Source of the DNA: Methylobacterium aerolatum
Lineage (GTDB): Bacteria; Pseudomonadota; Alphaproteobacteria; Rhizobiales; Beijerinckiaceae
Length of the DNA stretch: 64,000 nucleotides
Reading direction: 5' to 3'
NCBI RefSeq assembly: GCF_022179085.1
Contig: NZ_BPQE01000028.1
Location: 1-64,000 of the forward strand
The notes under the pieces were generated by a model. That model saw only the letters and a program-made list of their open reading frames with translations, had not been told where the DNA came from and searched no databases. Shown piece by piece: positions 53,630 to 62,788 of the stretch (position 1 is its first letter; every line of letters starts with the position of its first letter). The position numbers and the translations under genes were made by a program.

Positions 53630-54307
53630 ATGCAGGACGGCGCTCGCATCGACATCACGCCCGAGATTTTGCTGAAGGCCTACGCCGCCGGCATCTTCCC
53701 GATGGCCGAGGACGCCGACGATCCGACCCTCTACTGGGTCGAGCCGAGGGCGCGGGGTATTCTGCCGCTCGATGGGTTCCGCGTTCCGCGCCGCCTCGCC
53801 CGCACCGTGCGGAGCGACCAGTTCGAGGTCTGCTGCGATACGGATTTCGACGCGGTGATCGACGGCTGCGCCGGCCCCCGCCGGGACAGCGAGCGCACTT
53901 GGATCAACGAGCGGATCCGCGAGCTCTACGGCGCCCTGTTCGACCGGGGCTATGTCCACACCGTCGAGGTGTTCTCGCGCGAGCCGCGGCGGCTCGTGGG
54001 CGGCCTCTACGGCGTCTCGCTCGGGGCGGCGTTCTTCGGCGAGAGCATGTTCCACAGCGCCCGGGACGCCTCGAAGGTCGCCCTCGTCCACCTGATGGCG
54101 CGGCTGCGGACGGGCGGCTATCGGCTGGCCGACACGCAGTTCGTGACCGACCACCTGTCCCAGTTCGGCGCCGAGGAGATCCCCCGCCACGCCTACAAGC
54201 GCCGCCTCGCCGCCGCCCTCGAGGACGAGGCCGATTGGGGCGTCTGGCCCGGCGACGGCAGCGTCACCGGCGAGCAGGTGCTGCTGGCCCTCACCGGCGG
54301 GGAGTGA
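53630..54307 (+). CDS. aat: Leucyl/phenylalanyl-tRNA-protein transferase
   Basis: Adds Leu or Phe to the N-terminus of proteins with Arg/Lys ends, marking them for ClpAP (N-degron pathway). It has 225 residues with the family pattern [32 protein letters not shown], and the downstream [19 protein letters not shown] then [12 protein letters not shown] and [19 protein letters not shown]. Its start is 47 bp after accC. Cytosolic. Confidence 0.93.
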   Translation: MQDGARIDITPEILLKAYAAGIFPMAEDADDPTLYWVEPRARGILPLDGFRVPRRLARTVRSDQFEVCCDTDFDAVIDGCAGPRRDSERTWINERIRELYGALFDRGYVHTVEVFSREPRRLVGGLYGVSLGAAFFGESMFHSARDASKVALVHLMARLRTGGYRLADTQFVTDHLSQFGAEEIPRHAYKRRLAAALEDEADWGVWPGDGSVTGEQVLLALTGGE

Positions 54308-54358
54308 TTCACCCGGGCCCCCTCCGCGCCGCCTCGGCGCCCGCGCGGAGGCGAGGTC

Positions 54359-55006
54359 TCAGCGGAAGATCGCGTCGAAGATCGATTGCGGCTGGGGCGG
54401 CGGCGGGGCGGGGGCCGGTCCCTCGTTCGACGGGAAGAACTTGCGGGAGGGCTTCTGCTTCGGCTGCACCGGCACGCCGCGGGGCGCCTCGATATCCACC
54501 TGGCCGGCGGAGTTGACCTGCTGGGCGGTCTTCGTCTGGTCCTTGCGCTTGCCCGGCTTCTCGGGCTTGGCGGCCACGGCCGGGACGTCCTCCTGCTCCT
54601 TCGCCTCGGCGATCACGTCGGATCCGCCCTTACAGTCGAGGAGCCACACGTCGTAGATCGGATGTTCGATGGCGTGCAGGCCGGGGCTCGATGCGAACAT
54701 CCAGCCGGTGAAGATCCGCCGGTACTTGTTGTCGAGGGTGACCTCGTCGACCTCGAGGAAGGCGGTCGTCTTCGCCGGCTCCGTCGGGGGGCGCGAATAG
54801 CAGACGCGCGGGGTGAGCTGCAGCGCCCCGAACTGCACCGTCTCGTCCACGGCGACCTCGAAGGTCACGATGCGGCCGGTGATCTTGTCGAGGCCGGAGA
54901 ACACCGCCGTGGGGTTCTTGATCTTGTCGGCGACGGCCGGGACAGCAGCGAGCGCCACGGCGCCGAAGCAGAGCGCCCGGACGGCGCGGAAAACGATGCG
55001 GCTCAA
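54359..55006 (-). CDS. DUF2155 family exported protein
   Basis: A TTG start at 55006 (after GAGAGGC) is inferred because no ATG or GTG fits before the signal peptide (RAVRALCFGAVALAAVPAVA). The mature DUF2155 domain (about 28-120) contains GLDKITGRIVTFEVAVDE, QLTPRVCYSRPPTE and FTGWMFASSPGLHAIEHPIY. A long Lys/Pro/Gln-rich tail (about 135-205) is probably disordered. The family is alphaproteobacterial, periplasmic and of unknown function, often near aat or NDUFA12 as here. Confidence 0.85.
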   Translation of the reverse strand: MSRIVFRAVRALCFGAVALAAVPAVADKIKNPTAVFSGLDKITGRIVTFEVAVDETVQFGALQLTPRVCYSRPPTEPAKTTAFLEVDEVTLDNKYRRIFTGWMFASSPGLHAIEHPIYDVWLLDCKGGSDVIAEAKEQEDVPAVAAKPEKPGKRKDQTKTAQQVNSAGQVDIEAPRGVPVQPKQKPSRKFFPSNEGPAPAPPPPQPQSIFDAIFR

Positions 55007-55146
55007 GGCGGTGCCTCTCGGCGGGCTGGCGTCCGCCGGCCTGACGGCGACGCGGCGGGCGGATCGCGTCCGGTTCAACACCGCAACATTGGCGGCAAAA
55101 GGGCGCCGCCGACGGGAATCGACGGTCGCCCGCGACGTGCGCTCGG

Positions 55147-55560
55147 CTACTCCGGCGACCAGGGCGCGTAATCGCCCGTCGCGGCCGGGCGGGAACCCCA
55201 GGAGAGCTGCGAGCCCTGCGGCCGATAGGCATTGGCCGTGCCGGTCTGGTTCTCGACGTGCGGCTTCTGCCAGGGCTTGGGCGTATACTGCTCTTCGCTC
55301 GGGGCGACATCGACGTTGTGACACAGCCAGCCGCGCCAGCCGGGCGGAACCTTCGAGGCGTCGGCGTAGCCGTTGTAGACGACCCAGCGCCGCTCGCTGC
55401 CGACGGAGCGGTCGATCAGCGCCCCCTCGGCCTTGTAGTATTTGTTGCCGAGCTCGTCCTCGCCCACGAAGATGCCCGACCGCGCGGTGTCCACGGCGAC
55501 CGAGACGGTCTGCCCGTTCCACCACGTGAAGATGCGCAGCAGGGTATCCTTGAGTGCCAT
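55147..55560 (-). CDS. NDUFA12-type accessory subunit of NADH:ubiquinone oxidoreductase
   Basis: ATG 55560. A 137-residue protein: MALKDTLLRIFTWWNGQTVS, then VGEDELGNKYYKA, RRWVVYNGYADASKVPPGW and RGWLCHNVDVAP, the NDUFA12 (B17.2) pattern, ending in a Pro/Trp-rich tail. This accessory complex I subunit is typical of alphaproteobacteria and mitochondria and absent from most other bacteria, which supports the taxonomic call. It is associated with the peripheral arm of complex I at the inner membrane. Confidence 0.93.
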   Translation of the reverse strand: MALKDTLLRIFTWWNGQTVSVAVDTARSGIFVGEDELGNKYYKAEGALIDRSVGSERRWVVYNGYADASKVPPGWRGWLCHNVDVAPSEEQYTPKPWQKPHVENQTGTANAYRPQGSQLSWGSRPAATGDYAPWSPE

Positions 55561-56043
55561 CACCCGACCTGAATCCTGGGCGCGCGCCCGGCGCGTCGGT
55601 GCGGGTTATGAGCACCCGGCGCGCCCGAGTCCAGTGCTGCACCGCCGCGCGCGCCGGTGTCGCCGCCAGGACACGGCCGGCTCGAGTAAATTTTTCGGTT
55701 CGCCCGCGGTCCCATGTGGACGCAAAATTTTTTCGGCGGAAATCATCGGCGCCGGAACGACACTTACCCGACACCCCAGGGATATCCACAGGGTTTTCTC
55801 CCAGACCACAAGATGTAGCGGGAAACCTTCTGGCTGCACACCACTTGTTGACGAAGAGAGCGAGGCGGCGTTAATCTCCGGGTCATGGTGGTGCCCCTTC
55901 GGTTGATGCGTTCAGCGGGCCGCCCCCGTCTCTAAAGTCATCGTTGCGGAACCGAGCCGGGCTCAGTGCGGGCCGGATCGGTTCCGTTGCCCCCGCCGAG
56001 GGCGGGACCGGGGCCGCGTGCCCCGTCGGGAGAGGTGTGTCTC
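55561..56043. promoter_or_regulatory. Regulatory region before nrdJ with possible NrdR boxes
   Basis: No gene is seen in this 480-bp divergent spacer between NDUFA12 and nrdJ. CCACAAGATGTAGCGG at 55806-55821 matches the first 11 positions of the NrdR-box type CCACAAGATGTTGTGT. A second, weaker box-like ACACCACTTGTTGACG starts at 55838, 32 bp (three helix turns) away, the usual NrdR pair distance. AT-rich stretches at 55685-55740 may hold promoters. No cobalamin-riboswitch B12 box was recognised. Confidence 0.45.
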
Positions 56044-59000
56044 ATGCGGTTCGAGCGTCGCTACACCACGGCCGGCCGGTCGCCCTACGCGGACATGGCG
56101 TTCCGCAAGGCGCTCAGCGAGATCCGCAATCCGGACGGTTCGGTGGTCTTTCGCCTCGAGGGCATCGACGTGCCGGAGAGCTGGAGCCAGGTGGCGAGCG
56201 ACGTGCTCGCGCAGAAGTACTTCCGCAAGGCCGGGGTCCCAGCGCGCCTGAAGAAGATCGAGGAGAACGACGTTCCCTCCTTCCTCTGGCGCTCGGTGCC
56301 GGACGAGGCGGCGCTGGCGGACCTGCCCGAGGAGGAGCGCTTCGGCTCCGAGACCTCCGCGACCCAGGTGTTCGACCGGCTCGCCGGCTGCTGGACCTAC
56401 TGGGGCTGGAAGGGTGGCTACTTCTCCTCCGAGGAGGACGCCTCCGCGTTCATGGACGAGCTGCGCGCGATGCTCGCCCGCCAGATGGTGGCGCCGAACT
56501 CGCCGCAATGGTTCAACACCGGCCTGCACTGGGCCTACGGGATCGATGGGCCGGGCCAGGGCCACTATTACTGCGACTTCCGCACCGGCGAGCTGACCCG
56601 CTCGGCCAGCGCCTACGAGCACCCGCAGCCCCACGCCTGCTTCATCCAGTCCGTGCAGGACGACCTCGTGAACGAGGGCGGCATCATGGACCTGTGGGTC
56701 CGTGAGGCGCGCCTGTTCAAGTACGGCTCGGGCACCGGCTCGAACTTCTCCTCCCTGCGCTCGGAGAACGAAAAGCTCGGCGGCGGCGGCAAGTCCTCGG
56801 GCCTGATGTCCTTCCTCAAGATCGGCGACCGGGCGGCGGGCGCCATCAAGTCGGGCGGCACCACCCGGCGCGCGGCCAAGATGGTGATCGTCGACATCGA
56901 CCACCCGGATATCGAGGCCTTCATCGACTGGAAGGTGAAGGAGGAGCAGAAGGTCGCCGCCCTGGTGACGGGCTCCAAGGTCGTCTCGAAGCACCTCGGC
57001 GCCGTGATGAAGGCCTGCACCCAGTGCGAGGCCGAGGGCGACGCCTGCTTCGACGCGGAGCGCAACCCGGCCCTGAAGCGCGAGATCAAGGCCGCCCGCA
57101 AGGCGATGGTGCCGGACGCCTACATCAAGCGCGTGGTGCAGTTCGCCCGCCAGGGTTTCACCAAGATCGAGTTCCCCGTCTACGACACCGATTGGGATTC
57201 GGAAGCCTACCTCACGGTGGCCGGACAGAACTCCAACAACTCGGTCTCGCTCACGGACGACTTCCTCCGGGCCGTCGAGGCCGATCAGGACTGGAACCTC
57301 ACCGCCCGCGTCACCGGCAAGGTGACAAAGACGCTGAAGGCCCGCGACCTGTGGGAGCGCATCGGCGAGGCGGCCTGGGCCTCGGCGGATCCGGGTCTGC
57401 ACTTCAACTCGACGATGAACGATTGGCACACCTGCCCGGCCGGCGGGCGGATCCGGGCCTCGAACCCGTGCTCCGAGTACATGTTCCTCGACGACACGGC
57501 CTGTAACCTCGCCTCGACGAACCTGCTGACCCTCTACGACCGCGGGACGAAGCGGTTCGACGTGGAAGGCTACGAGCACGTCAACCGGCTCTGGACGGTG
57601 GTGCTCGAAATCTCGGTGCTGATGGCGCAGTTCCCGTCGCGGGAAATCGCCGAGCTGTCCTACCGCTACCGGACGCTGGGCCTCGGCTACGCCAACATCG
57701 GCGGCCTCCTGATGACGATGGGCCTGTCCTACGACTCGGAGCAGGGCCGCGCGCTGGCCGGCGCGCTGACCGCGATCATGACGGGTGTGTCCTACGCCAC
57801 GTCGGCCGAGATGGCGGCCGAACTCGGGCCGTTCCCGGCCTACGAGGAGAACGCCGACGCGATGCTGCGGGTGATCCGCAACCACCGCCGGGCGGCGCAT
57901 GGCGAGGCCGAGGGCTACGAGTTCCTGAAGATCGCCCCCGTGCCGCTGGACCACGCCAACATCCCGCAGGACGACCTGGGGCAGCGCGCCCGGGCCGCCT
58001 GGGATCGCGCCCTGGCGCTCGGTGAGGAGCACGGCTACCGCAACGCCCAGGCGACTGTCATCGCGCCCACCGGCACGATCGGCCTCGTGATGGATTGCGA
58101 CACCACCGGCATCGAGCCGGACTTCGCCCTGGTGAAGTTCAAGAAGCTCGCGGGCGGCGGCTACTTCAAGATCATCAACCGCGCCGTGCCGGATGCCCTC
58201 CGGGCGCTCGGCTACCGGGAAAGCGAGATCGCCGAGATCGAGGCCTACGCCGTCGGCCACGGCTCCATGGGCCAGGCCCCGGCGGTGAACCCCGGCAGCC
58301 TGCGCGCCAAGGGCTTCACCGACGACAAGATCGCGGCGGTGGAGAAGGGCCTCCGTTCGGCCTTCGACATCAAGTTCGTATTCAACCGCTGGACGCTCGG
58401 TGACGACTTCCTGACGCAGACCCTCAAGGTTCCGGCGGAGAAGCTCGCCGACCCGACTTTCGAGCTGCTGCCCTTCCTCGGCTACAGCAAGAAGGACATC
58501 GAGGCCGCCAACACCCATGTCTGCGGGGCGATGACGCTGGAGGGCGCGCCGTACCTGAAGACCGAGCATTACGCGGTGTTCGATTGCGCCAATCCCTGCG
58601 GCCGGATCGGCAAGCGCTACCTCTCGGTCGAGAGCCACATCCGCATGATGGCGGCGGCCCAGCCGTTCATCTCGGGTGCGATCTCCAAGACCATCAACAT
58701 GCCCAACGACGCCACGGTGGAGGATTGCAAGGCGGCCTACCTGCTGTCCTGGCGCCTCGCCCTGAAGGCGAACGCCCTCTACCGCGACGGCTCGAAGCTC
58801 TCGCAGCCCCTCAACTCGGCCCTGATCGCCGACGAGGAGGAGGATGCCGACGAGGCCGTCGAGGCCCTGATCCAGGCGCCCGCCGCGGCCAAGGCGGCGG
58901 CGGCGGCCGAGCGGATCGTGGAACGGGTGATCGAGCGGGTGGAGCGCATCCGCTCGCGGGAGAAGCTCCCCGGCCGCCGGAAGGGCTACACCCAGAAGGC

Positions 59001-59763
59001 CGTGGTCGGCGGTCACAAAGTGTACCTTCGCACCGGCGAGTACGACGACGGGCGCCTCGGCGAGATCTTCATCGACATGCACAAGGAGGGCGCGACCTTC
59101 CGGAGCCTGATGAACAACTTCGCCATCGCGATCTCCCTCGGCCTCCAGTACGGCGTGCCGCTGGAGGAGTATGTCGAGGCGTTCACCTTCACGCGCTTCG
59201 AGCCGGCGGGCTTCGTGCAGGGCAACGACGCGATCAAGAACGCCACCTCGCTCCTCGACTACGTGTTCCGCGAGCTGGCGGTGTCGTATCTCGGCCGCGC
59301 CGACCTCGCCCACGTCTCTCCCGGCGAGATCGGGGGCACCGTCCTCGGCGGCGGCGAGGCGGGAGACACCACCCGCGAGGGGCCGAAGCCGGCCTCGGCC
59401 GCCTCCATCGTCTCGCGCGGCCTGCTGCGCGGTTCGGCCGACCGGCTGACCGTGATCCAGGGCGGCCCGGCGGGCGGGACGCTCGGCGTCGCCTCGGCGG
59501 CCGCCGGCCAGACGACGCCGGCGGGCGGCACCGTTCACGCGGTGCGCGGTGCGACGGCGCTGAAGGTGGAGCCGCAGACCGGCAGCATCGCCGACACCCT
59601 CCCCTTCGCGGCGCCTTCGCGCTCCGTCGAGGACCGGCGGGCCGAGGCGAAGATGAAGGGCTATGTCGGCGAGGCCTGCCCGGAATGCGCGAACTTCACC
59701 CTCGTGCGCAACGGGACCTGCCTGAAGTGCGACACCTGCGGCGGAACGACCGGCTGCTCGTGA
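56044..59763 (+). CDS. nrdJ: Adenosylcobalamin-dependent (class II) ribonucleotide reductase
   Basis: Reduces ribonucleotides to deoxyribonucleotides with vitamin B12. The start is taken at ATG 56044. The 1239-residue product has an N-terminal domain, then [19 protein letters not shown], the loop [18 protein letters not shown], the catalytic [19 protein letters not shown] (about 475-495), [20 protein letters not shown] and the AdoCbl-class insert, and a C-terminal tail with redox and zinc Cys pairs ([13 protein letters not shown]). The length and tail are normal for alphaproteobacteria. It is preceded by the regulatory region with possible NrdR boxes. Confidence 0.95.
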   Translation: MRFERRYTTAGRSPYADMAFRKALSEIRNPDGSVVFRLEGIDVPESWSQVASDVLAQKYFRKAGVPARLKKIEENDVPSFLWRSVPDEAALADLPEEERFGSETSATQVFDRLAGCWTYWGWKGGYFSSEEDASAFMDELRAMLARQMVAPNSPQWFNTGLHWAYGIDGPGQGHYYCDFRTGELTRSASAYEHPQPHACFIQSVQDDLVNEGGIMDLWVREARLFKYGSGTGSNFSSLRSENEKLGGGGKSSGLMSFLKIGDRAAGAIKSGGTTRRAAKMVIVDIDHPDIEAFIDWKVKEEQKVAALVTGSKVVSKHLGAVMKACTQCEAEGDACFDAERNPALKREIKAARKAMVPDAYIKRVVQFARQGFTKIEFPVYDTDWDSEAYLTVAGQNSNNSVSLTDDFLRAVEADQDWNLTARVTGKVTKTLKARDLWERIGEAAWASADPGLHFNSTMNDWHTCPAGGRIRASNPCSEYMFLDDTACNLASTNLLTLYDRGTKRFDVEGYEHVNRLWTVVLEISVLMAQFPSREIAELSYRYRTLGLGYANIGGLLMTMGLSYDSEQGRALAGALTAIMTGVSYATSAEMAAELGPFPAYEENADAMLRVIRNHRRAAHGEAEGYEFLKIAPVPLDHANIPQDDLGQRARAAWDRALALGEEHGYRNAQATVIAPTGTIGLVMDCDTTGIEPDFALVKFKKLAGGGYFKIINRAVPDALRALGYRESEIAEIEAYAVGHGSMGQAPAVNPGSLRAKGFTDDKIAAVEKGLRSAFDIKFVFNRWTLGDDFLTQTLKVPAEKLADPTFELLPFLGYSKKDIEAANTHVCGAMTLEGAPYLKTEHYAVFDCANPCGRIGKRYLSVESHIRMMAAAQPFISGAISKTINMPNDATVEDCKAAYLLSWRLALKANALYRDGSKLSQPLNSALIADEEEDADEAVEALIQAPAAAKAAAAAERIVERVIERVERIRSREKLPGRRKGYTQKAVVGGHKVYLRTGEYDDGRLGEIFIDMHKEGATFRSLMNNFAIAISLGLQYGVPLEEYVEAFTFTRFEPAGFVQGNDAIKNATSLLDYVFRELAVSYLGRADLAHVSPGEIGGTVLGGGEAGDTTREGPKPASAASIVSRGLLRGSADRLTVIQGGPAGGTLGVASAAAGQTTPAGGTVHAVRGATALKVEPQTGSIADTLPFAAPSRSVEDRRAEAKMKGYVGEACPECANFTLVRNGTCLKCDTCGGTTGCS

Positions 59764-59798
59764 CGCCCTGATTGTACCGGGTGTGGCGAGAACATTAA

Positions 59799-59829
59799 TA
59801 TGCCCGCATGAGCGGTAAGTATGCCCGCA
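59799..59829. repeat. Direct 10-bp repeats after nrdJ, recombination- or operator-site-like
   Basis: TATGCCCGCA occurs at 59799-59808 and 59820-59829, exactly 21 bp apart (two helical turns), in an AT-rich patch 36 bp after the nrdJ stop. Phased direct repeats at a chromosome/island junction resemble recombinase arm or core sites, or an operator for the genes downstream. No recombinase gene is visible in the window on this side. Confidence 0.4.
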
Positions 59830-59951
59830 AAGTGAAGCGTATTATTTTCGCCACAGCAAGGCCGCTCAACCATCTGACTTAGTAGTGCGTAAACAGTGAG
59901 CTGATCCGAGACATGGCGTAACAAGAACTCGGAGTGTTGGCGTGGCGAAAC

Positions 59952-59984
59952 TTTCGGTGACGAGCGACAAGCTCGTCACCGAAA
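59952..59984. repeat. Strong hairpin just upstream of the cyclase operon
   Basis: Arms TTTCGGTGACGAGC and GCTCGTCACCGAAA (14 bp, perfect) with spacer GACAA, ending at the base before an in-frame ATG (59985). No T-run follows, so it is not a classic terminator. It may be an attenuator, an operator or a terminator-like structure for nrdJ readthrough. Confidence 0.7.
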
Positions 59985-60035
59985 ATGATTCAGCGAACAA
60001 AACGAGATCAACTGGAAACTATCGGTAGTGACTAC

Positions 60036-61148
60036 ATGGCAGCGAAAACAACCGGTATCCGTGCTTTCCTGCACCGGTATTGCCCTGATCCCGATGCCTT
60101 GATCGCCAGCTTCGAGGCCGTGCACCGGCTCGACACCCTGCGCGCCGACCAACCGCTGTGTTTGGCCAACGACGAGGCGGACTGCCTCTGGATCGTCGAG
60201 GACGGGCAGCTCAGGGTCATGGCCGGAGAGTCTGTAGTCTGGCGGGGCCCCGGCGAGATCGTGGGCGAGATGGCTTTCCTGCGCGGACGGCCCGGGGAGG
60301 CGCCGCTACGAGGCAACGAGGTGGTCGCGGCCGGCCGGACCAGGGTTTGGAAGATCGACCGGGCGACCCTCGATGGCTTGGAGCCCGATACTCGGGCGCT
60401 CTGGTACGAGACGGTCGCGCGCGTACTTGTCGCCAAGCTCGACCAGGCGAGCGAGATGCGCGCGGCCCAAGCCCGGGATCTCGCCGACGGGGACCGGATC
60501 ATCGGGCGGCTCGTATGCCCCGAGGGTGTCCAGGCGACGTCCGCCATCCTGTTCAACGGGGCGCCCCGCATCCGCCCAGTGAAGACAAAGGCAGTGATCT
60601 GGTTCAGCGACCTATCAGGCTTCTCGGCGCACTCCGAGGGTAAGGACCCCGCCGAGGTCGGCGATTTCTTGCGTAGCCTGACTGACCCCCAGGTCGAGGA
60701 GATCCTCCGGGCGAAGGGGCAAGTCGACAAGCATATGGGGGACGCCGTGATGGCGTTCTGGCTATGCAACGACGACGAGCGGCTGAACAAGGGCCTAGCG
60801 CACGCCACCCGCGCAGCCCTGGAGGCGGCACGTCGCGTGACCGAGGTCGCGGAGGCGTCGGGGCTCCCCATCGGCATCCGCATCGGCCTGCACGCGGGCG
60901 AGGTGTCCGTCGGCGACTTCGGGGGCGGCGACCGCATCGCCTTCACTCTCGTCGGCCAGCCCGTCAACGAAGCCGCGCGTTACGAGCAGTGGCGGCCAGA
61001 AAACGGACAGCGGACCGGACGGGTCAGGGTCAGCGACCGGGTCTACGCCGGCCTTCCCGAGGACGTCCGCTCATCCTTCCAGCCGACCGCCGTGGAGTTC
61101 GCCGACAAGCACGGCCGACCTTTCGTCGCCTTCCTGTCCTCTATCTGA
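60036..61148 (+). CDS. Class III nucleotide cyclase with N-terminal cyclic-nucleotide-binding-like domain
   Basis: The start is taken at ATG 60036; ATG 59985 is in frame but overlaps the hairpin. The 370-residue product has a cNMP-binding-like beta-roll (about 30-135; WIVEDGQLRVMAGESVVW and GEIVGEMAFLRG resemble the phosphate-binding cassette) and a class III cyclase domain (about 183-368). All catalytic positions look kept: metal Asp192 (FSDLSGF) and Asp236 (KHMGDAV), substrate Lys232 and Thr304, transition-state Asn311 and Arg315 (VNEAARYE). Lys/Thr suggests ATP as substrate, though cCMP/cUMP enzymes of Pycsar belong to the same fold. First gene of a three-gene unit ending in an E2-E1 fusion. 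Confidence 0.82.
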   Translation: MAAKTTGIRAFLHRYCPDPDALIASFEAVHRLDTLRADQPLCLANDEADCLWIVEDGQLRVMAGESVVWRGPGEIVGEMAFLRGRPGEAPLRGNEVVAAGRTRVWKIDRATLDGLEPDTRALWYETVARVLVAKLDQASEMRAAQARDLADGDRIIGRLVCPEGVQATSAILFNGAPRIRPVKTKAVIWFSDLSGFSAHSEGKDPAEVGDFLRSLTDPQVEEILRAKGQVDKHMGDAVMAFWLCNDDERLNKGLAHATRAALEAARRVTEVAEASGLPIGIRIGLHAGEVSVGDFGGGDRIAFTLVGQPVNEAARYEQWRPENGQRTGRVRVSDRVYAGLPEDVRSSFQPTAVEFADKHGRPFVAFLSSI

Positions 61149-61162
61149 CGCGGAGTGCTAAA

Positions 61163-62788
61163 ATGGCATGGGACCTCAACAGAAGCCGGAACCGCATCGC
61201 GCACTTCATGACGACGGTGCCACAGGCGTCCATCGACGTCCGGACCTTCGACCAGGCCTACCTCACGCAGCGCATCAACGAAGCCCGGGCCCGCGGTAAG
61301 CGCTTGGGCCTGGATGAGGCGCCCATCTTCGCCGTCCCGCGCAACCGGGCGATCCTCGTGGACGGTGTGCACGTCTACGCGCAGCTGCTCGACTACCACG
61401 ACCAGATCCAGGAACAGGGCCGCGAGACCGAGGCCAGCCACAAGCGCGTCCTCCAGTTCCTGCACCTGCACTATTCGGCGACCGACCGCGTGGTCGAGGA
61501 GTTCGAGGCCCAGCGCGTCGACTACCACGGTCCCCGGTTGCACGCGGTCGTGGTCACCCCGACCGGCGACGAACGCCAACGTGTCCTTCGAGCTGTCGCG
61601 TTCGCGGTCACGCTGAAGGAGACGATCGAGGCCGCCGGCCGTGACTTCGGCGGCTCCCGCCTCCGCACCCGGGTCAGGATCGGCATCGACACCGGCCGCG
61701 CCGTGGCCGTGAGCAGCGGACGCGGCGCCGACCTCGAACCCCTGTTCCTTGGCAGCCCTGCAAACCACGCCGCCAAGCTCGCCGAAGGGGACCGGCCCGG
61801 CATCTATCTCAGCGATCGTGCCCGCAAGGTGCTGAGCGAGCCCGCGGTAGGCTGGGCCTACGAGCGCTCCACCGCTCTCGCGGAGGACCGTCAGTACGGA
61901 TATGCGAACGACGCCTACGGCCAGACACAGTCCGGCTACGACCCTTCGCCGACCCGCGCTCGGGTTCAGGCCGCGGTCCGCGCCCTGAAGTCGGACCTCG
62001 ACCTCGACACCCTCACCTCCCCCGAGGCGGTTTTCCGCTTCCACCGTCACGAGCCGCCGCTCCGGACCATCGATTTCGCCGAGTTGATGCCGAGCCGTTC
62101 GATCAGGATGGCCCTGGGCTCGGTGTTCGCGGACCTGTCGGGGTTCACAGCATACGTCGACGCCTGCATCCTCACCGGTCGGATCGCCGAGATGACGGCG
62201 AACCTGCACGTCATCCGGGGAGAGCTTGCGGCCTGCGCCCGGGACGATTTCGCCGCGAGGAAGGTCCGCTTCATCGGCGACTGCCTGCACGCCCTCATCG
62301 CCGTCGGCACGCGGACGGCGACGGAACCGGCGGCCACCGTCGATGCGGCGGTAATGCTGACCGGGGGGCTTCGCTCGTCGTTCGACCTCTGTCGCGGCAT
62401 GCTGCCCGGCCTCGGAGCGATGGGCATCGCGATAGGGGCCGAGTACGGCGAGACGCCGCTCAGCCGGATCGGGATCCGCGGCGAGAGGAGCGTCCGTTGC
62501 GCGTCGAGCAAGGCCGTCACGGCCTCGGAGGCACTTCAGTCCGACCTGACCGGCCGGCAGACCGCCCTAGGGCCCGTCGCGCTCGTCAACGCTTCCGTCT
62601 CGGTCAGGACCCATTTCGGCCGTGGCCCGGTCGAGGACCTCGATCACGCCCGGGCCGAGCGCCTGGTCTCGCCGGGACGTCACGCTTCGCTGACCAAGCC
62701 GGCGGCGATCTCTTCCGGCCTGCTGATCTCGGGAGGCGCCGCCGCGGCGGGTGCCGTGCGGGAGCGTGGCAGCGGTCGCCATGCCTGA
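61163..62788 (+). CDS. Protein with two degenerate class III cyclase-like domains
   Basis: A 541-residue protein, 14 bp after the first cyclase (ATG 61163 after GCGGAGTG). The first cyclase-like domain (about 60-225) keeps the Asp67 position (LVDGVHVYAQL), but where the second metal Asp should be it reads YHGPRLHAV (Pro124), and the usual Arg is Lys205. The second domain (about 318-480) keeps Asp324 (FADLSGFTAY) and Asp373 (FIGDCLHAL), but the substrate Lys is Arg369 and the Asn/Arg pair is altered (RSVRCASSK). The Ala/Gly-rich tail ends GSGRHA. It may be a regulatory pseudo-cyclase, a heterodimer partner, or the conjugation substrate of the E2-E1 encoded next, which it overlaps by 8 bp. Confidence 0.7.
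   Translation: MAWDLNRSRNRIAHFMTTVPQASIDVRTFDQAYLTQRINEARARGKRLGLDEAPIFAVPRNRAILVDGVHVYAQLLDYHDQIQEQGRETEASHKRVLQFLHLHYSATDRVVEEFEAQRVDYHGPRLHAVVVTPTGDERQRVLRAVAFAVTLKETIEAAGRDFGGSRLRTRVRIGIDTGRAVAVSSGRGADLEPLFLGSPANHAAKLAEGDRPGIYLSDRARKVLSEPAVGWAYERSTALAEDRQYGYANDAYGQTQSGYDPSPTRARVQAAVRALKSDLDLDTLTSPEAVFRFHRHEPPLRTIDFAELMPSRSIRMALGSVFADLSGFTAYVDACILTGRIAEMTANLHVIRGELAACARDDFAARKVRFIGDCLHALIAVGTRTATEPAATVDAAVMLTGGLRSSFDLCRGMLPGLGAMGIAIGAEYGETPLSRIGIRGERSVRCASSKAVTASEALQSDLTGRQTALGPVALVNASVSVRTHFGRGPVEDLDHARAERLVSPGRHASLTKPAAISSGLLISGGAAAAGAVRERGSGRHA

Noticed and set aside
55561-56043. Cobalamin riboswitch before the B12-dependent nrdJ
   Set aside because: I looked for a B12-box-like conserved element and paired stems in the leader and did not see one; NrdR-type boxes fit better.
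55963-59538. 1191-aa minus-strand open frame
   Set aside because: Antisense of nrdJ; low-complexity composition (Arg, His, Gly, Val) and no recognisable motif.
59952-59984. Rho-independent terminator of nrdJ
   Set aside because: The stem is strong, but no T-run follows on either strand at the expected distance; recorded only as a hairpin.
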